A DNA stretch of 9,785 nucleotides. Origin: Chloroflexota bacterium (GTDB taxonomy: Bacteria; Chloroflexota; Anaerolineae; 4572-78; J111). The notes under the pieces are model-generated. The model searched no databases. It had not been told where the DNA came from and was given only the letters and a program-made list of their open reading frames with translations. Positions 1 to 6,933 of this stretch are shown one piece after another; positions within the stretch are counted from its first letter, which is position 1, and each line of letters opens with the position of its first letter. The stretch covers positions 1 to 9,785 of the forward strand of contig RFJV01000191.1 in the NCBI GenBank assembly GCA_003694775.1. The letters run 5' to 3'. The position numbers and the translations under genes were made by a program.

Positions 1-61
1 GGTAGCTGGGGCATCCCTATGCCCCAGAAAATGGGCCCGGCATAGGGATGCCGGCCCTACC
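1..61. repeat. Paired palindromes forming a larger inverted repeat
   Basis: Positions 10-23 (GGCATCCCTATGCC) and 39-52 (GGCATAGGGATGCC) are a perfect 14-bp inverted repeat with a 15-base spacer, and GGTAG at 1-5 can pair with CTACC at 57-61. Each arm is also a hairpin on its own: 6-14 pairs with 19-27 (9 bp, loop CCCT), and 37-43 pairs with 48-54 (7 bp, loop AGGG), extended outward past one mismatch. The element can therefore fold as one long stem or as two short ones. It lies between whatever gene is upstream and the promoter at 116. It looks like a dispersed palindromic repeat. It could also act as a transcription terminator for the upstream gene, but there is no U-tract. The window edge may truncate it. 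Confidence 0.7.
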
Positions 62-115
62 GCCAATCAAAATTCGCCCCAAAAATGAAATACACCCCAG
101 CCGTTCGGCACAATT

Positions 116-143
116 TTGACACCCGTCCATCCAATGGTAGCAT
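116..143 (+). promoter_or_regulatory. Sigma70-type extended -10 promoter for the first glycosyltransferase
   Basis: A consensus -35 box TTGACA lies at 116-121. After a 16-bp spacer comes TAGCAT at 138-143, preceded by TGG at 135-137, which gives an extended -10 element (TGn-TAGCAT). Counting the last base of the -10 as -7 puts +1 at about position 150, the A of the downstream start codon, so the transcript may be leaderless. The surrounding 18 bases (111-128) recur almost unchanged at 8827-8844, before the lipoprotein gene, which supports a real regulatory element. Confidence 0.65.
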
Positions 144-149
144 GGCCCC

Positions 150-2936
150 ATGCACAAAAACCGAGCCGGATTAACTGCCATTATCCTGGCGGGGTTCCTG
201 CTCCGCCTGGCCTGGCTAGACGGGCAAAGTCTGTGGTACGACGAGGCCGTCACCTGGATGCTGTCGCAGATGCACAGTCCGGGCGACCTGGTCCGCTGGA
301 CCGCGGCCGACATCCAGCCGCCGCTGTACTACCTGCTCCTCTGGCTGACCACCATCTCCTGGGGCACCAGCGAATGGGCGCTCCGCTTTCCGTCGGCGCT
401 GGCCGGTACGCTGACCATCCCCCTGATGGCCGTCCTGGCCCGCCGCCTGTGGCCCCGCCGCCCTGCCGCGGCCAGACTGGCCGCGGGGCTGTTTGCCGTG
501 TCTCCGCTGATGGTCTACTACGGGCAGGAGGCCCGGATGTACACCCTGCTGGTGCTGGAAGCGTCGCTGGCCGGCTGGCTCCTGCTCAAAATTCTGCATG
601 CCCCCGACCTGCCCCGTCCGGGCCTGTATGCGGCCTACGCCCTGACAGCCGCGGCCTCGCTGTACACCCACTATTTTGCCGCCTTTCTCCTGCTGGCCCA
701 CGGTCTGTACGCCGCGGGGGTGCTGTGGCGGCAAGGCCGGCCCCGTGCCCGGACGCTCCGTCTGCTGGCCGCGTTTATCGCCGCCGGCCTGCTGTTTGTC
801 CCCTGGACACCCACCCTCCTGGCCCGCCTCGGCGACGACCCCAGCTACTGGCCCGGCGCGCTCAAGCTCCACGAAGCAGTGCGCAAACTGCTCATCACCT
901 TTTCCCTGGGAGAAACGGTGCTGGAGCAAACCGGTCTGCGGCTTCTGCCGCCGTTTCTGCTCCTCCTGGCACTGGGCGGTCTGGACGCGTCCCGGCGAAA
1001 ATCCGGCCGCGGAACGCGGTTTATCCTCCTGTGGCTGGTTCTGCCGCCGGCCCTCATTCTGACCCTCTCCTACCGCTCGCCCAAGTTCAACCCCCGCTAC
1101 GCCATGCTGGCCTGGCCGGCCTTCTGCCTCCTGCTGACCGCCGCCCTGACCGGCCTGGCCGCGCCGGCCCGTCGCCGCCGCCTGCGGCAGGTCAAACCGG
1201 CCCTTTTTGTCCTGGCCCTGGTTTACCTGCTGGGAACCGGCTTCTACAGCCTGGCCGGCTGGTACACCGACCCCCGCTTTTCCAAAGACGATTTCCGCGC
1301 CCTGGCCCGCTTTGTGCAGGAGCGGATGGCCCCGGACGAGACGGTTCTCCTCAGCTCCGGCCACATGTTCCCGGTCTGGGCCTACTACTTCGGCTGGGAG
1401 AACTGGACCCCCTTGCCCCGGATGGAAAAGCTGGACGTGACCCGCGTCACTACCCTGGACATCGCCGCCGACATTGCCCAGGCCACTGCAGGCAAACAGG
1501 GTGTCTGGCTGGTCTCCTGGCAGGATGAAGTCATCGACCCCAACGGCGTGGTGCCTTTCTGGCTGGACCTCATCGGTCAGCGGCCCAACGATGCCGGCGA
1601 TTTCTGGGGCGTGCGGCTGGAGCACTGGCGGCTGGACCCGGACAAAACCGGCCGCCTGCACCAGAACCCCATTCACCGCCCGGCGCAGGTCAACTTTGCC
1701 AACCGGGTGGAGCTTTTGGGAATGACCCAACTGGCCGATGACGACCTGGCCCTGTTCTGGCGACCGCGCCAGCCCCTGCCCGACGACCTGCTCCTGACCC
1801 TCGGCCTGACCGACCCGGATGGCTTTAACTGGGACCGGGAGGATTTTGTCGGGCGGCCCGGCGCGTACACCTACCCCCCCTCGCGCTGGCCCGTGGGGCA
1901 GGTCATCATGACCCGCCACCGGCTGAACTGGCAAATCGGCACGCCCCCCGGCCTTTACCTGGCGGAAGTGGGTCTGGGGCAGGTTGACCCGCAGACCGGC
2001 GAGTTCCGCGGCTGGGACGTGCTGGATGAACAGGGGCGACCGCAGCGCCGCGTCGCCCTGCTGGAGCATGTCAACCTGAGCCGGCTGGTTCAGCCAGAAT
2101 CCGGCCCCCTGCCGCCGGACCCGGACCCGGTGGTCGATTTTTATCCCCTGGTGGCCGTCCGGCGGGTGATTCTGCCGCAGGCCACCGCCGAGCCGGGCGA
2201 CCGTCTTCTGCTGGCCCTGCTGTGGCAGGCCGGCCCCTACAACACCGACGACATCTCCGTGGCTTTTGACCTGATAGACTCCGCGGGGCAAACCTTCCGG
2301 GTGGGCCATTCCCTGACCCCCAGCCGGAGCTTCAACCTGCCCCGCTGGCGGCCCGGCGACATGGTGCTGGGCCAGTACTGGCTCAACATCCCCGGCCAGG
2401 CCGCGTCCGGCCCGGCCCGACTGCAGTTGCGGCTGGTCCACACCGGCGGTGCGTTTCCCTATGATGAGGCATTCCCGCTGGCGCAGGTCCGCATCCTGCC
2501 CACCGACCGCAATTTCACCCCTCCGGATAAGGTTGACATGCCGCTGGCGGCAGATTTTTCCGGCCTGCTGACCCTCATCGGCGCGGACTGCGCCAACAAC
2601 TGCCGGGCCGCACCCGGCGGCACGCTCGCTCTGACCCTCTACTGGCGCGGCAAAGCCCCCATCGACCAGAACTACACCGTTTTTACCCACCTGCTCGGCC
2701 CGGATGAAACCGTCCTGGTCAATGCCGACCACGCCCCGCCCAAACCCACCCGCGGCTGGGCCAGCGGCGAAATCATCACCGACCCCGTCGCCCTGACCCT
2801 GCCCGCCGGCCTGCCCCCCGGCCAATACCGCCTGGAAGTCGGGCTGTACAACGCCGCCGCGGCAGACTACCCCCGCCTGCCCCTGACCGGCGGCGAAACG
2901 CGAGTCATCCTGCCCCAACCGGTGCAGATAAAATGA
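150..2936 (+). CDS. Membrane GT-C glycosyltransferase with three extracytoplasmic beta-sandwich domains
   Basis: This 928-residue protein has about ten hydrophobic helices in residues 8-370, followed by a long soluble C-terminal half. The N-terminal part carries the GT-C/PMT (ArnT-like, dolichyl-mannosyltransferase superfamily) signature: LWYDEAVT at 28-35 with the acidic D31-E32 pair in the first outer loop, QPPLYY at 56-61, RFPSALAG at 79-86, YYGQEARMY at 123-131 and NPRY near 314-317. The family moves sugars from polyprenyl-phosphate donors to acceptors outside the membrane; donor and acceptor cannot be read here. The tail contains three beta-sandwich-like segments at about 511-640, 666-783 and 795-923. 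The last has the pattern LTLYWRGKAPID, then WASGE, then PPGQYRLEVGLY, plus a nearby CxxxC pair (C814, C818). ATG at 150 is chosen because it is followed directly by the first membrane helix and fits the promoter at 116-143. There is no Shine-Dalgarno sequence. The family call is secure and the substrate is unknown. Confidence 0.88.
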   Translation: MHKNRAGLTAIILAGFLLRLAWLDGQSLWYDEAVTWMLSQMHSPGDLVRWTAADIQPPLYYLLLWLTTISWGTSEWALRFPSALAGTLTIPLMAVLARRLWPRRPAAARLAAGLFAVSPLMVYYGQEARMYTLLVLEASLAGWLLLKILHAPDLPRPGLYAAYALTAAASLYTHYFAAFLLLAHGLYAAGVLWRQGRPRARTLRLLAAFIAAGLLFVPWTPTLLARLGDDPSYWPGALKLHEAVRKLLITFSLGETVLEQTGLRLLPPFLLLLALGGLDASRRKSGRGTRFILLWLVLPPALILTLSYRSPKFNPRYAMLAWPAFCLLLTAALTGLAAPARRRRLRQVKPALFVLALVYLLGTGFYSLAGWYTDPRFSKDDFRALARFVQERMAPDETVLLSSGHMFPVWAYYFGWENWTPLPRMEKLDVTRVTTLDIAADIAQATAGKQGVWLVSWQDEVIDPNGVVPFWLDLIGQRPNDAGDFWGVRLEHWRLDPDKTGRLHQNPIHRPAQVNFANRVELLGMTQLADDDLALFWRPRQPLPDDLLLTLGLTDPDGFNWDREDFVGRPGAYTYPPSRWPVGQVIMTRHRLNWQIGTPPGLYLAEVGLGQVDPQTGEFRGWDVLDEQGRPQRRVALLEHVNLSRLVQPESGPLPPDPDPVVDFYPLVAVRRVILPQATAEPGDRLLLALLWQAGPYNTDDISVAFDLIDSAGQTFRVGHSLTPSRSFNLPRWRPGDMVLGQYWLNIPGQAASGPARLQLRLVHTGGAFPYDEAFPLAQVRILPTDRNFTPPDKVDMPLAADFSGLLTLIGADCANNCRAAPGGTLALTLYWRGKAPIDQNYTVFTHLLGPDETVLVNADHAPPKPTRGWASGEIITDPVALTLPAGLPPGQYRLEVGLYNAAAADYPRLPLTGGETRVILPQPVQIK

Positions 2937-2956
2937 GCAACCTGCAGTCTCAAGAT

Positions 2957-2985
2957 TTGGCGGTTTCGGTCGAAGATAATAATAT
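2957..2985 (+). promoter_or_regulatory. Possible promoter upstream of the histidine kinase operon
   Basis: TTGGCG at 2957-2962 (4 of 6 matches to the -35 consensus) is followed 17 bp later by TAATAT at 2980-2985 (4 of 6 matches to the -10). The -10 sits inside an unusually AT-rich run (about 2975-2985) in GC-rich DNA. It would start transcription near 2992, inside the GGAGATT array, giving a leader of about 100 bases made almost entirely of tandem repeats. The boxes are weak, and read-through from the upstream glycosyltransferase is also possible because no terminator is visible between them. Confidence 0.35.
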
Positions 2986-2987
2986 CT

Positions 2988-3031
2988 GGAGATTAGAGAT
3001 TAGGAGATTGGCGATTGGAGATTAGGAGATT
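2988..3031 (+). repeat. GGAGATT heptamer tandem array (first copy)
   Basis: Six tandem units with seven-base spacing, occasionally eight: GGAGATT at 2988, AGAGATT at 2995, AGGAGATT at 3002, GGCGATT at 3010, GGAGATT at 3017 and AGGAGATT at 3024. The same unit is arrayed again at 8863-8904. It resembles the short tandemly repeated repetitive (STRR) heptamers described in cyanobacteria; membership of any named family is not established. The last units can pair with the first two units of the following octamer array, forming a leader hairpin. Confidence 0.85.
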
Positions 3032-3032
3032 A

Positions 3033-3096
3033 AACTCTCCAACTCTCCAACTCACAAACTCACGAACTCCCAAACTCACAAACTCATAAACTCCCA
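3033..3096 (+). repeat. AACTCNCN octamer array abutting the kinase start codon
   Basis: There are eight consecutive eight-base units in perfect register, starting at 3033, 3041, 3049, 3057, 3065, 3073, 3081 and 3089. All begin AACTC and vary in the last three bases. The final unit, AACTCCCA, ends at 3096, and its last A is the first base of the ATG of the histidine kinase gene. The strand is almost free of G, so the array contains no Shine-Dalgarno sequence and would give an unstructured, C/A-rich leader next to the start codon. Confidence 0.9.
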
Positions 3097-6000
3097 TGAA
3101 TTTAAGTACGCTTGTTTACGCCACTGCCAATATCATCGCCGCGCTGACGGCAGGCATCCTGACCGCCGTTGCCTGGCGCCATCGCCACACGCCCAACGGG
3201 CGGAACGTCCTTTACATTCTGGCAGTGGCCGCGGGTCAGCTTACCGCTTACAACATGATGCTCTTCAGCCGGAACAGCTACGCCGCCCATCTCTGGTACC
3301 GGCTGTTTATGAGTCTGCTGGCCTTTATGCCGCCCCTGTGGCTTCTCTTTGTAACCCGGTATGCCGGCCTGACCCGCCGCGTCCCTCGCTGGATAGAGCC
3401 GGTCCTGTTTATAATGCCTCTGCTCACCGCAATTATCATCTGGACCGGTAATCTTCGCCATCTGTTCTGGAGCTATATTTACTACCGCCAGTATGCTCTG
3501 CTGACCATCCCGGATACGGCAACCATTACTTACGGCGTGTGGTTCAGCATCTTCAACGGTTACAACTACACCCTCCTTTTGCTGGCCGGCCTGATACTGG
3601 TGTACGCCATGCTGAATGCCCCTCACCTGTACCGGCGGCAAACGCTGGCCCTGTTTTTGGCGTCGCTGGTGACGTTTCTGCTCTCCATTCCCGACACCTA
3701 CAAGCTGGCCGAATGGCAGTACCTTCCCCTGGGGCTGGCCCTGGGCGGCATCATCCTGGCCTGGGGGGTCTTCCGCTACCAGTTTGTCAACCTCATTCTG
3801 GCGGCCCGCAGTGTCCTGGACGAAAACCTGACCGATGCCATCCTGGTGCTGGACCACCACGGTACGCTCATCGACCTGAATCCCGCGGCCCGGCAAATGC
3901 TGGATGCACCGCCGGAACAGCTCATCGGGCAACCGGCTCCGGATGTTCTGCCCTTCTGGGCACAGATTCAGCCGCACCTGGCAGAACCCGGGCCAACCCG
4001 CACCGAGTTCAGCCTGAAGACAGGCGAGGAAAATCGCTTCTACGAAGCCCGCCTCTTCCCTTTCCGCCAGCCTATTGAGCACCTTACCGGATGGGTGGTT
4101 CAACTGCGCGATATTACCCTGGAAAAAGAACAGCAGGAAGAGCTGGAAAACTATGCCCGGCGGATGACCAGCGTGGCCGAGGAGATTGTTCACCTGCTGG
4201 ATGAGGAGCGCCGCCAGCGGCAGATAGCGGAAAGCCTGCGGCAGGTCGCCATTATTATCAACAGCAGTCTGGACCTGCAAACGGTGCTCGCCAAGATTCT
4301 GGGCCAGCTCCGGCAGGTCATCCAGCACAACGGCGCGGCTATCCTTCTCAAGGAAAAGAACGACCTGGTGCTGGTGGCCGGCGATATGATTCCCCAAAGT
4401 TTCATCGGCCAGCGCATTTCCCTTGACACCGACGCGCCCACGGCTCGCGCCTTCAAGGAACGGCAACTGCTCATTCTGGACGACGTTCGCCAGGACCCCC
4501 ACTGGGAAATCTGGCCCGATGAAACCCCCATTCGCGGCTGGATGGCCGCGCCGCTGTTTGCCGAGGATACGCCCATCGGCATTATCTCCGCCGACAGCTT
4601 CCAGGTCGGCGGGTTTGGGGAGCAGGATGGGCACATCCTGCAAACCTTTGCCGACCACGCCGCCATCGCCATCCGCAATGCCCGGCAGGCCGAGCAAACC
4701 GAACAGTCGCTCAAGGAGGCCCGCCTGCTCTACCGGATTGGCGACATTCTGGCCAAAACACCAGACCCCCAGCAGGCCGTTCAGCTGGCCCTGGGAGAGT
4801 TCCTGCGCGGTATCGGCCTGGAGCAGGGCGGCATTACCCTCTTCTACAAAGAGGAAGGCTACAGCAAACTGTACGCCCTCTACCGGAACGGCAAACCCCA
4901 GCCGCCCGGCGACCGCCTGATTGTGTCTACGGCCCACCAGTACCTGATAAACACCCGCCAGCCGCTGGTTGTTTACGATGCCTACAACCATCCCCTTCTG
5001 CTGGATAACCGGGCGCTGACTCTGGAGCACAGTATCAAGTCTATTATGATGGTTCCGCTCATTACCCAGGGAGAAGTCATCGGCCTGCTGGGCGCGGACA
5101 CCACCCGCGAACACCGCCACTTCACCGAGCGGGAGGTCAGGCTGGCCCAGGCCGTGGCCGACCAGATTGCCACCGCCGTGCAGAACGCCCGCCTGTTCGA
5201 GCGGGAACAGCAGGCCCGCGCCGCGGCAGAAGCGGCCAGCCACGCCAAAAGCATCTTTTTGGCCAGCATGAGCCACGAACTGCGCACCCCGCTCAATGCC
5301 ATTATCGGTTTTTCTGAACTGCTGGCTCAGGAAGCCCGGCTGACCCCGGACCAGCAGGAAATGCTCTCCACCATTCATGAAAACGGCCAGCACCTGCTCC
5401 ACCTCATCAACGACATCCTGGATATTTCCCGTCTGGAAATGGGCCAGATAACCCTGCTGGAGCAGGATTTCGACCTGCTCCGCCTGCTGGACGGGCTGGA
5501 AACGATGTACCGGCTGAAAGCAGAAGAAAAAGGGCTGTCGCTCATCGTAGACGTTCATCCAGACACGCCCCGCTACGTCCACACCGACCCCAAGCGACTG
5601 CGGCAGGTGCTGATAAACCTGCTGGACAACGCCCTCAAATTCACCCCAAATGGGCATGTCGCCCTGCGGGTGTCGCCGGGGAGGCCGGCCCGGCTGGAGC
5701 AAACCGGCCCGCCAGCCCCTATCCTGCCCCTGCATTTTGAGGTAGAGGATACCGGCGTCGGTATCCCGGAAGATGAAATCGAGAGTATTTTTGAGCCGTT
5801 TGTCCAGGCCAGACAGAGCGACAGCATTATCGGCGGCGCGGGGTTGGGTCTGCCCATCAGCCGGCAAATTGTACAGATGATGGGCGGGCAAATCTCCGTG
5901 ACCAGCCGGGTAGGCCGCGGAACGCGCTTCCAGTTTGACATTCTGGTGCGTTTGCCGCATGCTGTGGTCGACAGGTCCAGCAGTAAACCGTCAGTGTCCG

Positions 6001-6224
6001 TGCCGGCCAATCTGTCCGCCGCGGACCTGCCGCAGGACTGGCTGGACCAGATACAGCAGGCCCTCAACCTGGCCGACATCGAACAAATTCACCGTCTCAT
6101 CCGGCAAATTGCCGCGGCCTACCCGGACCTGGCCGCCGCCCTGACCGAATTGGCCGATAACTTTGACTACCGCGGTATGGAAACCCTGCTGGAAGAGGTT
6201 GCCCGACCCGCAGAGGAAAGATAG
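3096..6224 (+). CDS. Sensor histidine kinase: 7TM-PAS-GAF-GAF-HisKA-HATPase
   Basis: In this 1042-residue membrane sensor kinase, residues 6-225 form about seven helices, like the N-terminal 7TM region of some bacterial histidine kinases. They are followed by a PAS domain (about 236-345), a helical linker, and two GAF domains (about 390-527 and 541-697). HisKA carries the phospho-accepting H727 in [11 protein letters not shown]. The ATPase domain has the N box around N841-N845, DTGVGIP at 885-891, the F box IFEPF at 898-902 and GAGLGL at 914-919, so all catalytic motifs are intact. A Pro/Gly-rich insertion (about 859-880) lies before DTGVGIP. Residues 970-1042 form an added acidic helical tail with no receiver domain and no obvious HPt motif. 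The partner is very probably the response regulator 9 bases downstream. The ligand is unknown. ATG at 3096 places the first helix at residue 6; it has no Shine-Dalgarno sequence and abuts an octamer repeat array. Confidence 0.92.
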   Translation: MNLSTLVYATANIIAALTAGILTAVAWRHRHTPNGRNVLYILAVAAGQLTAYNMMLFSRNSYAAHLWYRLFMSLLAFMPPLWLLFVTRYAGLTRRVPRWIEPVLFIMPLLTAIIIWTGNLRHLFWSYIYYRQYALLTIPDTATITYGVWFSIFNGYNYTLLLLAGLILVYAMLNAPHLYRRQTLALFLASLVTFLLSIPDTYKLAEWQYLPLGLALGGIILAWGVFRYQFVNLILAARSVLDENLTDAILVLDHHGTLIDLNPAARQMLDAPPEQLIGQPAPDVLPFWAQIQPHLAEPGPTRTEFSLKTGEENRFYEARLFPFRQPIEHLTGWVVQLRDITLEKEQQEELENYARRMTSVAEEIVHLLDEERRQRQIAESLRQVAIIINSSLDLQTVLAKILGQLRQVIQHNGAAILLKEKNDLVLVAGDMIPQSFIGQRISLDTDAPTARAFKERQLLILDDVRQDPHWEIWPDETPIRGWMAAPLFAEDTPIGIISADSFQVGGFGEQDGHILQTFADHAAIAIRNARQAEQTEQSLKEARLLYRIGDILAKTPDPQQAVQLALGEFLRGIGLEQGGITLFYKEEGYSKLYALYRNGKPQPPGDRLIVSTAHQYLINTRQPLVVYDAYNHPLLLDNRALTLEHSIKSIMMVPLITQGEVIGLLGADTTREHRHFTEREVRLAQAVADQIATAVQNARLFEREQQARAAAEAASHAKSIFLASMSHELRTPLNAIIGFSELLAQEARLTPDQQEMLSTIHENGQHLLHLINDILDISRLEMGQITLLEQDFDLLRLLDGLETMYRLKAEEKGLSLIVDVHPDTPRYVHTDPKRLRQVLINLLDNALKFTPNGHVALRVSPGRPARLEQTGPPAPILPLHFEVEDTGVGIPEDEIESIFEPFVQARQSDSIIGGAGLGLPISRQIVQMMGGQISVTSRVGRGTRFQFDILVRLPHAVVDRSSSKPSVSVPANLSAADLPQDWLDQIQQALNLADIEQIHRLIRQIAAAYPDLAAALTELADNFDYRGMETLLEEVARPAEER

Positions 6225-6228
6225 GAAA
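6223..6228 (+). promoter_or_regulatory. Ribosome binding site of the response regulator
   Basis: AGGAAA lies five bases before the ATG at 6234 and overlaps the TAG stop codon of the kinase gene (6222-6224). This arrangement fits translational coupling of kinase and regulator. It is the clearest Shine-Dalgarno sequence in the window; the other starts lack one or use a weak one. Confidence 0.7.
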
Positions 6229-6233
6229 CCGGT

Positions 6234-6923
6234 ATGACCAACAATATTGAACCCGACCGTGAAGACATCCTGGTGGTGGATGACACCGCGGCCAATCTGC
6301 GCCTGCTGACCCGCCTGCTGGCCCGGCATGGATACCGCGTGCGTCCGGTAGCGGACGGGGCGCAGGCCCTGGCCGCGGTGGAGGCCCAAACCCCGGACCT
6401 GATTCTGCTGGACATTATGATGCCGGGGATGAACGGCTACGAGGTTTGCGCCCAACTGAAAGACAACCCGGCCACCCGCGACATCCCCATCATCTTCATC
6501 AGCGCCCTGGACGACGTGAGCGATAAAATCGAGGCGTTCAAAGTTGGCGGCGTGGACTACATCACCAAACCCTTCCAGTCCGAAGAAGTGCTGGCCCGCG
6601 TGCGCACCCACCTGACGATTCGTCGTCTCCAGGCGGAACTGCAGGCCGCCAACGAGGCCCTCAAACAGCGCAATGCCGAGCTGGAACAGCGCAACGCCGA
6701 ACTTCAGGAAGCCCTGAACACCATCAAAACCCTGAGCGGGATTGTTCCCATCTGCGCCTGGTGCCATTCCAAAATCCAGGAAGAAAGCGGCGAATGGGTG
6801 CAGTTGGAAGTTTACTTTGAGAAGCACTCCGAGGCCGAATTTACCCACGGCATCTGCCCATCCTGCAAAGCCAAATTCGATGCCGAAGCCGCGGCTGTAC
6901 TCCAAAACCGCCAGCGAGGGTAA
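6234..6923 (+). CDS. Response regulator with coiled coil and four-cysteine C-terminal module
   Basis: This 229-residue protein has a receiver domain at about 11-128: acidic D16-D17, the phospho-acceptor D60 in LLDIMMPGMNGYE, S90 and K112 in the TKPF motif. A heptad-rich coiled coil follows (about 130-165, with two QRNAEL repeats). Then comes a short module starting LSGIVPICAWC and ending HGICPSCKAKF, whose four cysteines C174, C177, C208 and C211 suggest a zinc-ribbon-like site. That module recurs in many bacterial signalling proteins, often after a receiver or PAS segment and a coil; its function is unsettled. There is no DNA-binding or nucleotide-cyclase output domain, so it probably acts through dimerisation or protein contacts. 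It follows its likely kinase by 9 bases, with a good ribosome binding site. Confidence 0.92.
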   Translation: MTNNIEPDREDILVVDDTAANLRLLTRLLARHGYRVRPVADGAQALAAVEAQTPDLILLDIMMPGMNGYEVCAQLKDNPATRDIPIIFISALDDVSDKIEAFKVGGVDYITKPFQSEEVLARVRTHLTIRRLQAELQAANEALKQRNAELEQRNAELQEALNTIKTLSGIVPICAWCHSKIQEESGEWVQLEVYFEKHSEAEFTHGICPSCKAKFDAEAAAVLQNRQRG

Positions 6924-6933
6924 CGCCTGCAGG

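Noticed and set aside
116..1528. Forward open frame of 470 codons overlapping the first glycosyltransferase
   Set aside because: It is a Pro/Arg/Ala-rich out-of-frame shadow; its ATG lies inside the predicted promoter.
216..2918. Antisense open frame of 900 codons opposite the first glycosyltransferase
   Set aside because: It lies entirely over a gene with clear family motifs, shows no recognisable domain, and is rich in Gly/Gln/Val runs typical of the reverse complement of GC-rich coding sequence.
2937..2990. Intrinsic terminator after the first glycosyltransferase
   Set aside because: No GC-rich stem followed by a T-run is visible between the stop codon and the repeat arrays.
3024..3028. 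AGGAG as ribosome binding site of the kinase
   Set aside because: It is 67 bases before the ATG at 3096, far too distant.
2988..3096. CRISPR array
   Set aside because: Units are 7-8 bases with no spacers and there are no cas genes; these are simple tandem repeats.
3102..5960. Antisense open frame of 952 codons opposite the histidine kinase
   Set aside because: The sense frame carries all kinase motifs. The antisense product has no domain logic and is explained by codon bias.
6742..6933. Upstream ATG giving the second glycosyltransferase 64 more residues
   Set aside because: The extension overlaps the response regulator's cysteine module in another frame, has low-complexity composition, and lacks homology to the paralogue's N-terminus.
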